Source: Chloranthus sessilifolius (lineage: Eukaryota; Streptophyta; Magnoliopsida; Chloranthales; Chloranthaceae). From it: a DNA stretch of 64,000 bases. Below are positions 44,514 through 55,738 of the stretch, in pieces. The notes below the pieces were generated by a model. The model was not told where the DNA came from, did not search any database, and was given only the letters and a program-made list of their open reading frames with translations. How positions within the stretch are numbered: position 1 is the first letter of the stretch; every line of letters begins with the position of its first letter. Where the stretch lies: the NCBI GenBank assembly GCA_021018995.1, contig CM037591.1:71451901-71515900 (forward strand). The letters run 5' to 3'. The translations under genes and the position numbers were made by a program.

Positions 44514-44711
44514 TCAGTTCTTGATATATGGTTTTATATTTGGGTTAGGTTTAGGGTAAAGGATAGTTTCGGTTAATGATTCAGCATCCGGGATGGGACG
44601 CTGGCACTTCAGATTTTCTACTTTCTTTACTGCAACTAGAAGCTCAGCCTTGTGTATGTCTATGATTCTATCAAGTTTTTTATTGAAATCGCTTGGGTTA
44701 TTCTCTTCCAT
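44514..44711 (-). CDS. Possible small protein of unknown function (65 aa)
   Basis: The ATG at 44711 starts MEENNPSDFNKKLDRIIDIH and ends with a TGA at 44514. Composition is hydrophilic with a predicted helical first half (alternating Lys/Asp/Ile/Leu), and nothing is recognised. Upstream on the minus strand are a TATAAAA box 71-77 bp before the ATG and a leader with CCCTAAACCCTAAACC telo-box words close to the start, an arrangement found in many plant promoters. It could be the first exon of a longer gene, part of RT5, or chance. Confidence 0.3.
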   Translation of the reverse strand: MEENNPSDFNKKLDRIIDIHKAELLVAVKKVENLKCQRPIPDAESLTETILYPKPNPNIKPYIKN

Positions 44712-44781
44712 CAGGTTTAGGGTTTAGGGTTAAGGGCGTAGGAAGAAGAAAGAGATGGGTTTTTAGAAAGGAAAGGTCTAG

Positions 44782-44788
44782 TTTTATA
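44782..44788 (-). promoter_or_regulatory. TATA box candidate for the 44514-44711 frame
   Basis: TATAAAA on the minus strand lies 71-77 bp before the ATG and is followed by a pyrimidine-rich leader with telo-box repeats (44716-44733 in plus-strand coordinates). Confidence 0.3.
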
Positions 44789-44789
44789 G

Positions 44790-46442
44790 GGAAGGGAAAG
44801 GTTCACGTGTCAAGGTGTAGGTTCTTAGGCTTGGGTAGTTGGCAAGTGGTGAAATTGAATGCGATGCATGTTTGCTTCCTTTGTGATTTAAATGGGTTCA
44901 AATTCCAACATAACCGATAAGACCGATCACTGGAATCTCCTATTCCCTAGAATTGTCGTTTACAATTCTGGAGAAAACGAGACTTTGTGACGCTTCAAAT
45001 CATACTCGCTATGATTTGACGCTTTTAACCATGAGAAATCATAAATTCATACGCTCAAAGTGATTATGACAGAAGAGTCTCCATGATTGAATGCACTCTT
45101 GTACACTATAGATCGCAGAGTACTCTCTAATATTAAATTATGTACATATGTTACAGGTGTTTGCTACGGGTGAGTCGGTAGCTCAATGGGTTCTAGAGAG
45201 GCTTAGTTTGAATCAGAGGGAGTTGATGTGCCTCCTATAAATATAAGTCCTCTAGACATACCAACTGCATGTGTAGGAGGTAAATTACTCTCTCAAAAAG
45301 GGTTAGCTGCTTGATTTGAGTTTCTAACTTTATGATAGACTATCGAAGAGAGTTGAGTAACTATGTCTGGACACGGCCATGCTGCAAGCGGCTTTCAGCT
45401 ATTTGCTATAAGGTTTCCTCTGCAGCAATGTGGTTCTGAGCTTCTATGGGGCAAGGAGAAACAGTTGGAGGTTGGGAAACAGCCTGAGTTGGGCCATGGT
45501 TGGTGATAAGCAGCAAAAATAGGCACGAACGGAAGCCTCGACCCTAAGGTACAATTTACGAGGACAACGACCATCCTGCGGATACCCAGACACAAGTGCG
45601 TACATTCAACAGGGACACCGTGCCTATACAGGTTTTAAGCTTGTCTAAAAGAAAATAAAAGGGAAAAGAGCCCTTTGGTCTGTATGTTTGCACATAGTTT
45701 GGTTGGTTGTAATTTCATTTTTGACTGGTCAGTTTCGACTGACAATAGACTTTTCGAATGGTTTGAAGTCGGGGGCACTCTTGGTCAATACAGATCTGAA
45801 GGGGAGGGGACCAGAGTGAATGTTGGAAGGTGGGGTCAACCCACTCAGGTTATTTTTATTTATTTTATTTTATATTATTTTTACTTATGCAATAATAGGT
45901 TGTTATTTCTTCTCTTTTTTTTTTCTTCTTTTTTTTTCTTTCTTTTTTTTCAGGTCAGATTGAGACCCTGGGCATGCTCAAACTGCCTTTATTTTTTTGC
46001 GTGTATCCTTAGGTGAATCAACTTGCCATGTTGATATACCTTAGGGACGTGTGCATTCCGGTGATGGGTTCTTGGTTTGCCTGTCGGATCAGGCCTTGAC
46101 TTCTACTGGGGGAGATCTGGGGCTAAGTGTATGCTCCCGGTGATGAATGAAATTCATTTGCCTACTGGATCAGGTACAAAGTGTCCCTGCATGAGACGGG
46201 GTTCAAGAACTTTCGGGTGAACTCGATCATTCCGAATTGATTTAACACGGCTCTCGGGGTGGGGCAAACAGACGTTGCGACGCCCTTGTGAGAACCAGCG
46301 TTGTATTTTTTTTTCTCTTTTATTTATTTTTTCTTTTTTTGATTTTGTGGGCACATTAGGTGGGCACCTACGAATCTGGAACCGTTTGTTGTAACACAGT
46401 TCCTTTGGGCCAATCGAAGGAAACACAAAGGGTCATTTGGGG
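44790..46442. other. Unassigned stretch between RT5/RT6 and RT7
   Basis: No gene is recognised. It contains a tRNA-promoter-like pair of boxes (45177-45216), a T-rich run (45850-45955) ending in an acceptor-like TTTTTTCAG, and an imperfect 80-bp tandem duplication (46051-46175). A short frame (GESVAQWVLERLSLNQRELM at about 45170-45230) looks coding-like but has no support. With RT7 removed, this sequence joins directly to 60051. Confidence 0.45.
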
Positions 46443-46447
46443 ATGCG
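46443..46447. repeat. RT7 target site duplication, left copy
   Basis: ATGCG precedes TGTTGTTGC. The same ATGCG lies at 60046-60050 after TTGTCAACA, so RT7 inserted once and both ends are intact. Confidence 0.93.
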
Positions 46448-48222
46448 TGTTGTTGCTTCTTAGTGTGCTTGATTTATGTGAGTTTTGAAAAACAGATTTA
46501 TAGCTGCTAAATTATAGTGGCTCTAGACTATATAAATAAATAAGGAAATATCAGGACAGTTAGAAGAGAATTAGCCTGCAAGATCAGGGCCAATTGTAGC
46601 AAGTTTTAAAAGTAAGTGAGTGAAAGATCGTCCACAGTGAATTTGTTTAAAATGTAAGATAAACCTCCAGATCTGAGCTACCAGATCTGGCTTCTTATCC
46701 TATCTAGAAAGCTGATAAGATGAGAGGTTTGAATTTGTCACGTTTAACAAACTAAAAACAAAGAAATTTTAAACTAAATGATCTAGATCCGAGTTGGGGG
46801 AGTGATTGAAACAAAGATGGAGAAGTAATATCTAAATCTGATTTGGTCTTTGAAATCTAATGAGAATAAGCTATGACGAGAGGTGTTCCAATCTTCATCT
46901 GGCTACAAGCGCTGATGTAAGAGAAATAAATCTAATTTAAGGATTAGGTTTAAGCTTATGGCTATGGTCTGTCAACTTTAATGGCCACAAACCATCCAAC
47001 AGTCTTTAATCCAAAGCCTTAGTTTAGAATAAGAAGCATCACCACAAATGCCGTGAGAGATTAGGTTACCAACACTAATTCTCACAGGATTAATGAATCA
47101 AGGGAAATTGCATGAAAAATAGTAAATCTAAAGGAGTTTAATGCAATAAGGAGATCAGAGGGAACCCTTAACATGAGTCCAATTGAGAAAATACGGTTTA
47201 CAGCAACCTTTTCAAATCCAATTACATAATTACGAGAGCGCTGAAATAAGCGACTCTCAGATTTGTAGTCTTGAATAAAACTCTCTTTTGAATTACAGAA
47301 ATGTTTCACAACTCTCAATTGCAAGTCAAAGTGAAGCTATTACAGGGATTTCAGACAAACTATCTGGTTTGGAAATGGGGGAATAGGAATGAAACTCAAA
47401 ATCTGGATGCCCCAATTGGGCAAATGCTTCGTCTATTTATAGCTTTCCCCAGGTCCTGCTCAGATGTGTATCAACCAATCAAAGGTTCTCAGATCTGTAT
47501 TGACCAATGGTAGTTGAGCACGGGGATCGAGATCTATTCTAGCCAATCAGAATTCCTCGATCTTTTTCAGCCAATCAGGTGAAAAAGGCATCAATTCTGT
47601 TATGCATTTTGAAAGTTTGTTAGAGTTTCTAGAAGTTCCCGCCAAGTTATTCCCTCTCTAGGTGCTCACGTGGGGTGGAATATTCCATTGCTTTATGCTT
47701 AGAACCCTCTGGAATGTCCCTAGGTTTTAAAATGCATTGGGACGCGTGCAACAAATTATTGAATTGCCCTTGTTAAAACTGCGAATCCCCAGAATACCTT
47801 TTCGCAGAGCTTAGGGACCTTTTCGCAAAGTGCTGTGACTTCTGAAGCTCTTTTCGCAATGTTCAATCTCTCTTCGAATTGTGTTTTCTCCTTTTCGCAG
47901 AGTTCCAGGTTCTTTACGAAAAGTGCAGGTTCTTTGTGAAAAGAACTCAGATCTTGCATTCCTCTGCTCAATTGTTCCTCGCTTCTCTTTGTGTCTTTGC
48001 CTCTTCCATTTAGACCTTTCAACAGCTGATGAGGTTGTTTCTTCACTTCCTTTGGATTGACATGGATTGTCATCTTTTTGGCACTTTTAAGCTGCTTTTA
48101 TGGTTAAGCCTGTCTTTATTGTTAGCTGCAACATAGGCACTTAAAACACTTATTTAGTTCTCTCAAAGGTCTATTAAGACTTAAGTTTAGGGGTGAAAAA
48201 TGGTATTTTTCACTTGTCAACA
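46448..48222 (-). repeat. RT7 3' LTR (1775 bp)
   Basis: The plus strand starts TGTTGTTGCTTCTTAGTG and ends CACTTGTCAACA. It nearly matches 58191-60045. The TTCGCA/TGCGAA motif cluster is at 47770-47945, and is shorter than in the other LTR. TATTTATAGC at 47432 is a TATA-like word on the minus strand (GCTATAAATA). Confidence 0.94.
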
Positions 48223-48236
48223 ATCCCCCAAACCTA
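48223..48236 (-). other. RT7 polypurine tract
   Basis: The minus strand reads AGGTTTGGGGGATT followed by TGTTGACAAG, the LTR start. The same tract precedes the LTRs of RT3 and RT6. Confidence 0.88.
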
Positions 48237-50259
48237 AGCTTTGCTAGTCCCTGAGCAAAGAAAATAAGAAAAAAAAAAAAAAAAAAAAACAAAGTAAAGA
48301 GCCACTTTTGTAGGGAACACAGTTGCATTTAGCATATGCAACAAACCTTTTAAACCCCTAGGTGATCCCTAGTGGAGGAGTGAAGTCTCCTGAGGGTTTT
48401 CAGTGAAGGTACCCACAAACTTCTTCAATACGTTAGTTAAGATCACGTTCATTACATGTACGACCACTTTCCTCAATTGATTATTCACACCTGCATCAGT
48501 TATTTTGTACGAAGGTTTTTCAAGAAAGATATCAGTTTAAAACTAAAATTCAGCAGTAATTCTTGTTACTATTCAGTCGATTTATGTCAGAGGCCATTTA
48601 CAAGGAAAATTAACAAACAGCAAGCCTTTGATTTAGGAATCCAGCTTTGATGTTGCCCTAATCAGTTGATTTTAAACCCAATTCTGACCAGGATTTTCAC
48701 TCAAAAAACAAATGAGAGGGTTATACTATTTCACACAAATTAGGGCAATTACTTCCCTCAAATAGATCAGAAGGTGGAGCATAGGCATTGCTTTTAGTTA
48801 AAAATTCACTGCTCCTTTCACCATAGACTACACAAATTCTTATCTCCATGTGATAGCTCAATCCATCAATGATCAGTAAGGACTTTTACTTGGGTTTGAT
48901 TGTGGCTGATGGGTGAAATCTCTAAAAAGGGTTGGAAAGGTGTTCATATTTGAAAAGTCAGTCAAGGTCAGGAGGTTATATGCAAACCACTTTTCTTCAG
49001 CATAGTTTCATCTTCTTCTTTCGAATTTCCAGAGCCAAAGTGGCCATCTTTTTCTCTTTCTTTTTCAAACTTCCAATGAAAATGCCTTCTTTCTTTTGTT
49101 TTGCTCAAATATTTTTCTTTTCTTTTTCGAATTAGCACTGACTGCATGCCACATTCCCTCTGTTGTTTCATCATTGCCTTCAACTTTTTCCCTTCTTTTG
49201 CTATTAAGTTGTTACTCAATTCTCCTTCCCTCAGCTTTCTTCCCTTTCTCTTCTGACTTCTCGGGGTAGGGTTAGGCTAAATGAAACTGATGAGGTTTAT
49301 TGGATGAGATTTCAAAGGATTCATCGATTTATACAGCTCAACTGGTGTGTATCAAGGGCAGTTTCAAAAGGTGGGGCTTTGTAAGGTTCAAACTGTTCAA
49401 AAGGAGGCCTTACATCATGTCTTTAATATCATGAGTGTCAAAATATTTCAATTTGGATATGTGTAACTTCTAGTGTAAGTGCAGATTCACATAGTCCTTA
49501 AAAGTAGAAAAGATTGCCACAACATACCCAAAGAATAATATATTTCAGCCCAAACCTCACTTTGGGTGTGGTTTTATCAACTTCTTGAGGTATATATTCA
49601 CTGCTTTTCCTTCATTTTAGGTTTACTAAAACATCAATTTTTCTTTTGGAAATTTCCTGACATTTACTTCATGAAAGTCTTTTTAGAATTACATAAGAAA
49701 GTAATTTTAAAGAGTTTTTTAACTTCTTAATATATTTCAAAACAACAGGTGTGAAAAAATATATAAAATTCGATCCAAAATTGTCTTGATGTTAACTCCT
49801 TAATTGATTATTGCTATTTACATCACACCCCAAACCAAAGGGAAGCAGGTCCACCGGTCCAAAGAGGAAAAATATATGCAAGAAAGAAAAACAACAAAAG
49901 TAATGATGGCAATGCGAGTAGTAGGCACAAATCAGAATTTTCTATTACACTGTATAACCCAAAAAGTACAATGAGTACTAATAACTGGGGTCAAAATCTG
50001 TATCATAGGTTGGTTCAAGTGGCTCGAGTCAGGAGTCTCGAATCGAGCTAGAGTCGGTGTTGGAGTCGAACTTGATTGAGCTTTCTCAGAATAGTGTTTT
50101 TCATTTCGATATACTCCTCGATTTGATCTTTTGGTGAGGCCAAGGTGTTCTTGAGGCTAGTGGTCTTCAATTTTATTTGATCCAGTTGGGCTTGCAACAT
50201 GGACACTTTTGGTCCTCCACCGAAATGTTTGACCCAAAGAGTCCCTCATTTTATCTCTT
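48237..50259 (-). other. RT7 3' non-coding region with second PPT-like tract
   Basis: Inverted landmarks shared with RT3 and RT6 occur: CCTAGGTGATCCCTAGTGGAG (48357), TCTCCATGTGATAGCTCA (48842). GGTTTGGGG on the minus strand at 49827-49836 lies about 1.6 kb from the real PPT. Poly-T and poly-A runs create meaningless frames (48122-48328, 48932-49219). The C-terminal stop of ORF2 is at 50260. Confidence 0.72.
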
Positions 50260-52481
50260 TCAAATTTCATAAAGATCTCTAACTTCCGAACTGGTTTTCA
50301 TAAGGGTGCGGATGTAAGCTTGCAAATCAGCTAGCCCTTTTGAACATCTCTGTGGATATAAGGGTTGGTTTCCATGGCTTTGATGAGGTGGCATATCGGG
50401 GAGGGAATGGAATGGTAGGGGACTAAAGGTGGCTCGGTGTGGGAGGGTGGAAGAAGTGGCTAGAAGGGGATGACGGGGTCTGAAAGTGGCTTGCTCGAGA
50501 GAAAATGGGGAGTGGTGGAGGGATGGAAGATCAACCAATATTACCTCTGGATCCGTTTGGGTGGCACAGGAAGAAAAAATAGGTCCAGGGGGTAATGGTG
50601 GTTGTTTGGGTTGTGGAAGCTAAGGTATGGAAGCAGTTCCAGGATTCAGCTGGTGATTATGTGTTGATTTGAAGTTGGGCTTGGATGAATTGGAGGTAGG
50701 TAAGGATTTGGGTAATGGATGCGGTGTGGGAGAGGTGGGCATAGTAGAGGCTGGGACAAGCCGAGGTGGAGGGAGGAGGTGCAATGGTCAGAAGGGAGAG
50801 GTTGGAAAGTGGGTGAAGGGAGGAGGAGGGTATAGGGGTGGGGTCTAGTTCCATGGTTTCAAAAATAGAACCCATTAAAGAAGAGTAGGCCTCTAGAGTG
50901 AAGGGCTTAGGTTCGTGTGTAGGGGAGGTCTGTGTGTGGGTGATGGGCAGGGGAATTTGGGGGCTTTGGAGCGGAGGAGTGCAGGGGATGGGGCCATAAA
51001 ATCTGTAGCTAACTCCGCTAAAGCCTGGGCATTGGAGGGTGAAATTGGTGGTGTGAGAATGGTTGGAGTCGTTGGTGTAGAGGAGGAGTCCACAATTGGA
51101 ATGATGGAAAGTGTGGGAGATGGGACAACTGGGATAGGTGAAAGTCGGGGCTTGAGTAGGGAAAAGGGTGCAGGCCAACTTCCTCCAAAGTATGTGCAGT
51201 GAAGAGCTGGTCACCAAAGGAGGGAGGTTTTATCTATAATGGGTGCAGCTAAAGAGCTGGTCACCACAGGCCCAGAGTTGGTTCAAGAAGTGGTGCAAAA
51301 GGAGTCACAGAGTTAAATCGGATCGCACACGATTGATTCGGACAAATTTGGATCGCAACATGGCGAGGCGAGGCTCGATTAGGCTCAAATTCTGAGTGGG
51401 TTCGGCTCACTCACAAGCTGAGGCTGGTTTCGATTCAGGCTCGGCGGGGTGGGTTGAGACTCACTCACAACTACAGGTTGCGGCCGAGGGCATGTCTTGA
51501 GTTCACTGCCTCTCATCCTTCTCAGCATAGCCTGGCTTATAGTCCAAGCCTTTTTCCCAAAATTGTGAGGGGTAATGACTTCAAATGGCTCCTCACTATC
51601 AATGTCAAATTTGGCTCTGAGGAGAGTTGTGATCAATCTGCCAAATGGTAGGCCTGCTATCTTCTGCTCTTTCTTCAGCTTGGTACTGACATCAGCCATG
51701 GCTTCAAAAATTAACATAGGGGCATTGGCATGCGCCCTTGGAGAAATGAAAGAGGGCCTCTAAAATTGGTGATCTCCTCTCTTGGCTGTGCCCAGTGACA
51801 TAAAATCTGCCCCTTAAAATGGAATCCATCAATAGAAATTGGGGGGCAAGGTCTCTTCTCATGAAGGACTGCCCACAATACCTTGGGTTAAATGGGCAGC
51901 CATCTCTCTAAAAGAGGCAGTTTCTGGAGCAGCCAAAGGACCAGAGGGATCAAATTGGAATGGTATCCCTAAAGCGTTCCCTATGTCTTCAAATGTCACA
52001 GTAAGATCGCAATCATCAATGAAAATGACAAGGGTAGGGACATCAGCATCTTTTTCAGTGACCTTGACTAGGTTTTGGTACCATAACTTCACCATTCTTG
52101 GGTAAATTTTTTCTGGCAAGGGGGTAAGGATATTGCTTAGTGAAGCCTCTCTAAGGTATCTTAAGGATGGCAAGCACTCTGGTTTGGTGACGAAAAAAGT
52201 TTCGTCTACCATCATTCGGTATTACGAGCTTCAATGAAGGGATTTGGTAGGACCAAATGAATGGGCAGAGGAGTAAGCTTAGGCTCAGGGCTAGCAGCAG
52301 CAGGGGTGGGTTCCTCATGTCTAATTTTCTTTCCTTTCTCCACCCTGTCTGCCTTATCCATTGAAAGTTTCCGTTTAGCTGAAGTTTTGGCTTTTCCTTT
52401 AGCTTTTGGGGTCGGTTTGCTCACTTTCTTAGCAGAGGATTTGGAGAACATTGCGGCCAATGATTTCTCTGCTTTTCCCAT
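50260..52481 (-). pseudogene. RT7 ORF2 protein (putative plant transposon domain), frames broken
   Basis: The ATG at 52481 gives MGKAEKSLAAMFSKSSAKK and a very basic N-terminus (KAKGKAKTSAKRKLSMDKAD). After a frame change the core runs from 52215: LPSLRYLREASLSNILTPLP, EKIYPRMVKLWYQNL, LVIFIDDCDLTVTFEDIGNA, FREMAAHLTQGIVG. After another, 51717-51385 gives FEAMADVSTKLKKEQKIAGL, PFGRLITTLLRAKFDI and ISQAMLRRMRG. 51220-50540 is Pro/Ser/Thr-rich, and the end (QRCSKGLADLQAYIRTLMKT) is helical. No signal peptide or membrane span is visible, so it does not look like an envelope protein. It is the best reference for ORF2 in this window. Confidence 0.68.
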
Positions 52482-53126
52482 TCTAGATTGATGTAAAAAA
52501 ATGCCCAAAATAGATGTTGACATAGAATCAAATTACTAAATGATAACCAGAGAGAATGGGTAGAGAAATACCGAGATCTAGGGTTTATGTTTGAATGAGT
52601 TTTTTTGCTTTGCAGAAATCCCCCAAATTATTAACTGAAATCCTTCTCTGAAAATGCAAATGATCTACACAATCAGTTATAAAAGGGTAGTAAACTTGTT
52701 AACTCGTGCAAGGAGAGAGCGAAGTAGGGTAGCAGTTGAAGAGTCGCTCTGCAGAAAGAGTTTGAAATGAAACCCCACCGTCGAAAGGGTTTAAATATAT
52801 TCAAAGTTAAAAAAAAGTTCCAAAGAGACCTTTACAATTGTAGAATGGCATGTACCATTCGACAAGTTAACGACCGAAACATCATTTAGAAAGAATTAGA
52901 GAACTATCTTTTCAAAAGAAAGAAACTGGCACCAACTATTGAAAAGCACATCTTTGCTTTCGGTTCATTACAGCTCGAGTCTATTCAAAAGAAATTTGGA
53001 CTTTCGGCAATTATGACTTTTGTTGAACTTTAAGCATGTTTAAACTATGCGAAAAGAGATAAAAGCAAAAACAGAGAAAATAAGCAAAAACTATGATATA
53101 CAAACATAATGTACAGTTTTCTACCA
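52482..53126 (-). other. RT7 spacer between IN and ORF2
   Basis: There is no gene. Weak forms of the family motif occur: TGCGAAAAGAG (about 53057), TTTTCAAAAGAAAG (52911), CTCTGCAGAAAGAG (52747). The array is much weaker than in the LTR. Confidence 0.6.
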
Positions 53127-54751
53127 TCAAATTTTTGGAGATTCGTGATGATATATGGGAAGCATAGGCTCCTGGGTATTTTCAATGCATGGTTTGAGCC
53201 TCTGACCATTGACCTTTATGATTCTTCCATTACTTGGATGAAAGGAGTGCTTGAATGAACGATGTATGACCCTTCCCATCTGGATCTAAGTTTTCCTGGG
53301 AAAAACTTGAGTTTTGAGTTAAATAACCATACCTTAGAACCAGCTGTGAACTCTTTTCTCAATAAATTTTTATCATAAAAAGTTTTAACTTTCTCTTTAT
53401 ACAATCTTGAATTTGTGTATGCATCCATTCGCAGCTCTTCTAACTCAGCAAGTTGCAATTTCCTGTGATTACCAGCAGTAGTTAGATCCATGTTCAATGT
53501 TTTAATGGCCCAAAAAGCTTTATATTCTAACTCTACTAGTAAATGGCATGCTTTTCCATAGACCAACCTAAATGGGGACATACCAATTGGGGTTTTATAG
53601 GTTGTCCTATATGCCCACAATGCATTATTCAGCTTAAAGGACCAATCCTTTCTGTCCTTCTTCACAGTCTTTTCCAAAATATGTTTGATTTCTCTATTGG
53701 AAATCTCCACTTGTCCACTGGTTTGTGGATGATATGGAGTGGCTACTCTATGAGTCACAGAGTATTTCTTCAACAATGTTTCAAAATGTCTATTACAAAA
53801 ATGGCTTCCCCCATCACTGATAATGGCTCTGGGAAAACCAAACCTGGAAAAAATATGATCCTTAAGAAATTTCAAAACCACTTTGTGATCATTTGTTTTC
53901 GTAGCTGTGGCTTCAATCCATTTGGATACATAATCCACAGCTACTAAAATGAAGTTATTCCCATTGGAAGGAGGAAAGGGACCCATGAAGTCTATCCCCC
54001 AAACATCAAACAACTCAACTACTAAAATAGGCTGTAAAGGCATTGAGTTTCTCTTGGAAATGCTGCCTAATTTCTGACAGTTCTGGCAGGACTTACAATG
54101 CTGCAGGGCATCCTTGAAAAGTGTAGGCACATAAAATCCACACTGCAAAACTTTTGCAGCAGTTTTGTTCCCACTAAAATGACCTCCACAGGCCTGTTCA
54201 TGACACATAGAAAGTATTCTATGAAATTCTTGGTCAGGGACACATTTCCTTATTATTTGATCGGCACAACTCTTAAACAGATAAGGATCCTCCCAGATGA
54301 AGTGTTTAACCTTTGAGAAGAAAAGATCTTTATCCATTCTATTCCAATGGTGAGGAATTCTTCCAGTAGCCAAAAAGTTGACTATGTTGGCAAACCAAGG
54401 AGTGTGTACACTAATGGCAAAAAGTTGCTCATCAGGGAAAGATTCATTGATAGGCAACCTATCAATCTCAGCAGTTAAAATTCTGGAGAGGTGATCAGCC
54501 ACCACATTCTCCACCCCTTTTTTATCTTTAATTTGTAGATCAAATTCCTGTAATAGGAGAATCCACCTGATTAATCTTGGTTTGGTGTCCTTCTTAGACA
54601 GAAGGTATTTCAAGGCAGAGTGGTCAGTGAACACCACTATTTGTGAACCCAAGACATATGACCTAAATTTTTCTAAAGCAAAAACAATTGCCAGCAGCTC
54701 CTTCTCAGTTGTTGTGTAATTGAGTTGTGCATCAATCATTGATCTCGGCAT
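53127..54751 (-). CDS. RT7 RNase H C-terminal part and integrase
   Basis: A 511-codon open frame (54751-53216) has RNase H residues near 18 and 43 ([26 protein letters not shown]). The integrase zinc-binding residues are H184, H191, C219 and C222, and the DDE triad is D254 (GIDFMGP), D313 (IISDGGSHF) and E349 ([12 protein letters not shown]), with 35 residues between D313 and E349. The C-terminal [13 protein letters not shown] follows. A frame change near 53216 separates the last 30 codons ([20 protein letters not shown]), which end at a stop at 53127. Integrase would insert element cDNA in the nucleus. The true protein start is inside the polyprotein; the ATG at 54751 is just the first in the open stretch. 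Confidence 0.9.
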
Positions 54752-54959
54752 AAGCTATGACATAAGGCGACTTATCTTTTCTGTCCAAGGACGACTCCCA
54801 AAGCATAATCGATGCATCACACATCGTTCAAAAGGTAATGAATAATCTGAGACGCAATATTGGAGTGAAATCAGCTTTTAGAATTCAAAAGCCTTCATGC
54901 ATTCATTATTGAAAACAAAGGGACATCTTGGCACAAAGAATGACAAAGAGGTTTAGTTA

Positions 54960-55711
54960 TTTTCTTGAAGTCCTTGATGAACCTTCTACGTAAAATCCAA
55001 GATGTCCTAAAAACTTGATTTGTTTAACAATTTTGGGAGGTGGTAAATGTGCAATTAACTCAATTTTTGCTTTGTCCACCTCAATGCCCTTGTGGAAACA
55101 ACATGGCCAAGGACAATGCCTGGTGACCATGAAATGGCTCTTTCCCAGCTCAAAACCAGATTGGTTTCTTCGCATCTTTGTAGTACCAATTTGAGATGGT
55201 GTAAACACTGGGAAAAACTGTTGCCATAGATTGAGAAATCATCCATAAAAATCTCCATAAATTGGTCAATCATATCAGAAAAAATTGCATACATGCATCT
55301 TTGGAAGGTAGCAGGAGCATTACAAAGACCAAAAGGCATTCTCCTATAGGCAAAAGTGTCAAAAGGACACGTGAATGTGGTCTTTTCCTGATCTTGTGGG
55401 TACACAGGAATCTGGTTGTAACCAAAGTAACCATCAAGAAAACAGTAATAAGCTTTTCCTGCTAGCTTATCTAAGATCTGATCAATGAATGGGAGGGGGA
55501 AATGGTCTTTTCTGGTCATTGCAATTAATTTTCTGTAATCAATACAGACTCTCCATCCAGTTGTTTGTCTAGTTGACATAAGCTCACCAGAATATGAGGT
55601 TACAACAGTGATTCCAGATTTCTTAGGTACCACCTGTGTAGGTGCTACCCAAGCTGAATCTGAAATGGGGTAAATGACCCCTGCATCCAACAACTTAACA
55701 ACCTCTTTCAT
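54960..55711 (-). pseudogene. RT7 reverse transcriptase, N-terminus lost
   Basis: MKEVVKLLDAGVIYPISDSA starts the retained part. GWRVCIDYRKL, DHFPLPFIDQILDKL, FLDGYFGYNQIPVYPQDQE, PFGLCNAPATFQRCM and the intact catalytic IFMDDFSIYG follow. After GIVLGHVVS a frame change occurs, and small deletions continue up to RNase H (54960-54752). The upstream boundary is the deletion junction at 55690-55755. Confidence 0.88.
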
Positions 55712-55738
55712 GACAACTTAACAACCTCTTTCAACAAC

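Noticed and set aside
44716..44735. TTTAGGGTTTAGGG telomere-like repeat
   Set aside because: There are only about three units next to a possible promoter. It is better explained as telo-boxes than as an interstitial telomere.
50893..51217. 186-codon minus-strand frame as a separate gene
   Set aside because: Its composition and position match the Pro/Ser/Thr-rich linker of RT7 ORF2 in a shifted frame, not an independent gene.
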